Below, piece after piece: positions 34,642-36,890 of a stretch of 36,890 nt of DNA; the first letter of the stretch is position 1, and each line of letters begins with the position of its first letter. The DNA comes from an uncultured Gammaproteobacteria bacterium (lineage in GTDB: Bacteria; Pseudomonadota; Gammaproteobacteria; JAADHQ01): the NCBI GenBank assembly GCA_947258655.1, contig CAMYJD010000025.1, positions 1-36,890 on the forward strand. The letters are read 5' to 3'. The notes under the pieces are model-generated. The model saw only the letters and a program-made list of their open reading frames with translations. It ran no database searches and was not told the origin of the DNA. The position numbers and the translations under genes are program-made.

Positions 34642-34674
34642 TAAAGTAAGGCTAGTCTGTTTTTACTTTATTAT
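34642..34674. terminator. Possible terminator between convergent azoR and lysR-type genes
   Basis: TAAAGTAA (34642-34649) and TTACTTTA (34663-34670) pair over eight bases with a 13-base loop that ends in TTTT. The stem is AT-rich, so it is weak. A smaller GGTCT-AGACC stem lies just before. Confidence 0.4.
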
Positions 34675-34683
34675 ATGTGTTAT

Positions 34684-35574
34684 TTAAGAATGTCGACCTT
34701 CTATTAAATCTCTTTTTTGTCCTAATTCTTCAACGATGAAATCACGTAATATTCTCACGCGCGCAGTAGTACGAAGATCAACATGTGATAATACCCACAG
34801 TCCTGTTCCAGGTTCGACATGCTTTGTCGGAATGCGTTGTAGTAAGGGTTCCGTATCGCCAAGTATGCAAGCTAATTGTGCAACACCCATGCCTTCACGC
34901 GCCAAGCTGAGTATCGCAGACATTGAACTGGCGCGATATATATGGTGCGAGTTTGAAAAATCTTTCTCAATCCACTGAGGGCGTGAATGGCCATCGCCTA
35001 TCCAGGTAATGCAGGGAATGTCATCTGCGTCTGGATTTAATTTAACCTGGCTTGCCAGCTCTTGTGTGCCATATATGGCATAGCCAATGTGAGCAATGCA
35101 TTTACCAACAAGATTGGGTGGTGGTTCGTTCGTTCCTCGTAATGCAATATCCGCTTCTCGAGCTGCAAGATTGAGTTCATCGGGAGAGGCTAGCACTTCA
35201 AGATTTATTTCTGGATAACGCTTGATGAATTTGCTAATTACTGGCGCAATAAGTTTTTCAATGCAGTGATCCGCTGCGGTAATGCGTAACGAACCGCTTA
35301 GTTCCAGACTATCGGCCATAATTTGACGCTCAATGTTGTTAGCGTCTTCAGCCATAGATTCCGCGTAGCCAATAATACGCTCTCCTAATGGTGTAATAAC
35401 CCATCGGTTGCTCGATCTTTCAAACAAAGTCTTGCCCAGGCGACTTTCCAGTGCCGAGATACGCCGATAAACCGTTGAGTGGTTTACACCCAGACGAGCA
35501 GCGGCTTGTGTGGCAGAACCTGACTGCACTACCTCAATAAAGTGTCGTATATCATCCCAATCTAATGTGTGCAT
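34684..35574 (-). CDS. LysR-family transcriptional regulator
   Basis: 296 residues. The N-terminal helix-turn-helix is typical (DDIRHFIEVVQSGSATQAAARLGVNHSTVYRRISALESRLGKTLF). The effector domain runs from about residue 90. It is of the subgroup with HSTVYRRI, often next to oxidoreductase genes. It faces azoR and diverges from the epimerase-like gene, 97 bases away, so that gene is the likeliest target. Confidence 0.93.
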   Translation of the reverse strand: MHTLDWDDIRHFIEVVQSGSATQAAARLGVNHSTVYRRISALESRLGKTLFERSSNRWVITPLGERIIGYAESMAEDANNIERQIMADSLELSGSLRITAADHCIEKLIAPVISKFIKRYPEINLEVLASPDELNLAAREADIALRGTNEPPPNLVGKCIAHIGYAIYGTQELASQVKLNPDADDIPCITWIGDGHSRPQWIEKDFSNSHHIYRASSMSAILSLAREGMGVAQLACILGDTEPLLQRIPTKHVEPGTGLWVLSHVDLRTTARVRILRDFIVEELGQKRDLIEGRHS

Positions 35575-35594
35575 AATTGCAAATCTCTAATGCA

Positions 35595-35608
35595 TAAATA
35601 AGTATTTA
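35595..35608. promoter_or_regulatory. Possible LysR-type binding box
   Basis: TAAATA-AG-TATTTA is an inverted repeat 21 bases upstream of the lysR-type start, in the divergent region. LysR sites are often T-N11-A palindromes; this one has the related T-N12-A spacing. It is AT-rich, so chance is possible. Confidence 0.3.
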
Positions 35609-35671
35609 CTTGCGTATTCGCACACTATATCGTGATCCAGAATCGATTACAAACACAGCGATGGGATATAT

Positions 35672-36700
35672 ATGAAGACTGTACTTGTTACCGGGGCGAC
35701 CGGTTTTCTGGGTAGTCATATTCTGGATGTGCTCAAGCAGGACAGGAGTATCAAGCTGATAGCAGCCTGTCGTAACCCCAAAAATCTATTACCAGATTTC
35801 AACGGTGAGGTGCGACAAGGAGACTTGGCTGATAGCGCATATGTCCAGCAGTTAACACAAGGGGTGGATGTTATTTGTCATGCAGCAGCATGGACTAGCT
35901 TATGGGCGCATAGGAAAGAAGAGCAACGTTTTTATCGCGAGCCTACCAAAGCGCTGATTGACGCGGCTATCATATCAGGCGTTGAACGTTTTATTTTTGA
36001 CAGCAGTGTTGTGGCTGTAGGGCCGCACCGTGATGGCACGCCCATTGATGATCTTGAACCGGGTCGGCATCCGAAACTCTGGCCGCATATGGATATTGTC
36101 GTGGATATTGAGAATCACATGCGTAAGCAATCGGGCCAGGGTGTTACGATGGTGTCGCTGCGTTGCGGGCATTTCGTCGGTGAGCGATACAATCTTGGTC
36201 TACTGTCATTACTAATACCGAGATTGAAAACGCATCTGGTCCCCTGGGTAGCGGGTGGCAAGGCGCGCGTACCGCTGGTTGATGGCCGTGACCTGGGCAC
36301 TGCCTATGCTTTAGCGACAGCTGCAGAAGGATTGAAGGGTTTTGAGTCATTTAATATATGTGGGCCGTCTTTTCCGACTATACGCGAAATCGTAGATTTT
36401 CTGCATGCCGAAATTGGTGTGCCGCGTCCACATTTTGGTGTGCCACTTACCGGTGCATACATATTCGCTTGGTTAATGGAAAAAATCAATCCGCTATTAC
36501 CTGGCGATCCCTTCCTTACGCGCGCCATTGTGTATCTGGGAGAGGATTGGTATGCGCCCAGTGACCTGGCCGCAGAACGTCTTGGTTATAAACCGAAGTT
36601 CAATTGGCAAGACGCGATTCGATGTCAGCTCAAAGACATGGAGCGTCATGGTTATGCCAGCACACCGCTTGTGGATGGGCGTCGATGGTGGGCGCGATAA
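35672..36700 (+). CDS. NAD(P)-binding epimerase/dehydratase-like protein (extended SDR)
   Basis: 342 residues. VLVTGATGFLGSHILDVLKQ is the GxxGxxG nucleotide motif. VICHAAAWTSLW and RFIFDSSVVAVGP follow the order of extended SDR proteins (dihydroflavonol reductase / 3-beta-hydroxysteroid dehydrogenase type). The place where YxxxK is expected reads KLWPHMDIVVDIENHMRK, with no tyrosine four before a lysine. It is therefore either an unusual active site or a non-classical member. Late PLVDGRDLGTAYALA and FNICGPSF are typical. It is divergent from the LysR gene. Confidence 0.85.
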   Translation: MKTVLVTGATGFLGSHILDVLKQDRSIKLIAACRNPKNLLPDFNGEVRQGDLADSAYVQQLTQGVDVICHAAAWTSLWAHRKEEQRFYREPTKALIDAAIISGVERFIFDSSVVAVGPHRDGTPIDDLEPGRHPKLWPHMDIVVDIENHMRKQSGQGVTMVSLRCGHFVGERYNLGLLSLLIPRLKTHLVPWVAGGKARVPLVDGRDLGTAYALATAAEGLKGFESFNICGPSFPTIREIVDFLHAEIGVPRPHFGVPLTGAYIFAWLMEKINPLLPGDPFLTRAIVYLGEDWYAPSDLAAERLGYKPKFNWQDAIRCQLKDMERHGYASTPLVDGRRWWAR

Positions 36701-36890
36701 AATTCACGTACACATTGCGATCAATAGGGTCAGGTTCGTTTGATTCGTGATTCTATTGGATCCACTGTTCACAATTCAATCGAGTCTGGCCCACTGCTGT
36801 CCCATAAACTTTCACACCAAACACAACTGCCGGATTTCTCGTGCATTTTGTTTTGGAGGATCGCCTCGTAGCAGTGCCATAAGGTCTCTT
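36701..36890. other. Right edge: partial REP-like head and an open minus-strand frame
   Basis: AATAGGGTCAGG near 36724 resembles the GGGTCAG head of the element at 31171, but no second arm is found. A minus-strand frame is open from the window edge to a stop at 36769-36771 (40 codons). It includes SGSCVWCESLW with a CxxC pair. It could be the end of a gene beginning outside the window; nothing more can be supported. Confidence 0.25.

Overview
The window looks like chromosomal DNA of a gammaproteobacterium. Three syntenic blocks support this: a cell-shape, wall and lipoate cluster (mreB-mreC-mreD-mrdA-rodA-mltB-rlpA-dacA-dat-ybeD-lipB-lipA), a divergent gatCAB operon, and hslO. I cannot name the genus. 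No tRNA, rRNA, CRISPR array, prophage or intact transposase was seen. Small dispersed repeats are common and mark the accessory stretches.

Region 1 (1-4675) holds two tandem, related genes for secreted proteins. The first is cut by the window edge and ends in an Ig-like plus CBM6 module. The second (880 aa) has a signal peptide, eight clear ELWxxDGT repeats, then CBM6, an Ig-like domain and CBM6. Each gene is followed by a cluster of an inverted, roughly 120-bp intergenic repeat. A 135-bp block is shared by the two clusters with one mismatch.

Region 2 (4732-16266, minus strand) is the elongasome and wall cluster. MreB, MreC, MreD, PBP2 and RodA build the lateral wall. MltB, RlpA and DacA trim peptidoglycan, Dat handles D-amino acids, and YbeD, LipB and LipA end the run with lipoate synthesis. 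Gene spacing is very tight from mreC to rlpA. gatC, gatA and gatB run divergently (16400-19864) and make the tRNA-dependent amidotransferase. They are followed by hslO and a small transglycosylase-like lipoprotein.

Region 3 (21490-27504) contains a DUF1415 protein translationally coupled to a Na/Pi cotransporter that seems to lack a normal start codon, an unknown membrane-anchored protein, an ArsR/SRPBCC pair, a DsrE-like protein and a Bcp peroxiredoxin. The ArsR start codon sits at the centre of a perfect 38-bp palindrome.

Region 4 (26749-29063) is the most interesting. An orphan ParA-type ATPase with no ParB overlaps by one base a CYTH-like/CHAD protein. CHAD proteins are known to bind polyphosphate, so this pair is a candidate positioning system for polyphosphate granules. 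A broken phosphatidylserine decarboxylase gene lies upstream.

Region 5 (29835-36890) is accessory. It has a TlpA-like thioredoxin with an unknown exported partner, a small TPDG-repeat protein between two different REP-like hairpins, and a TetR-SDR-methyltransferase-AzoR group that looks like an electrophile or quinone defence set. A LysR regulator and a divergent NAD-binding epimerase-like protein complete it.
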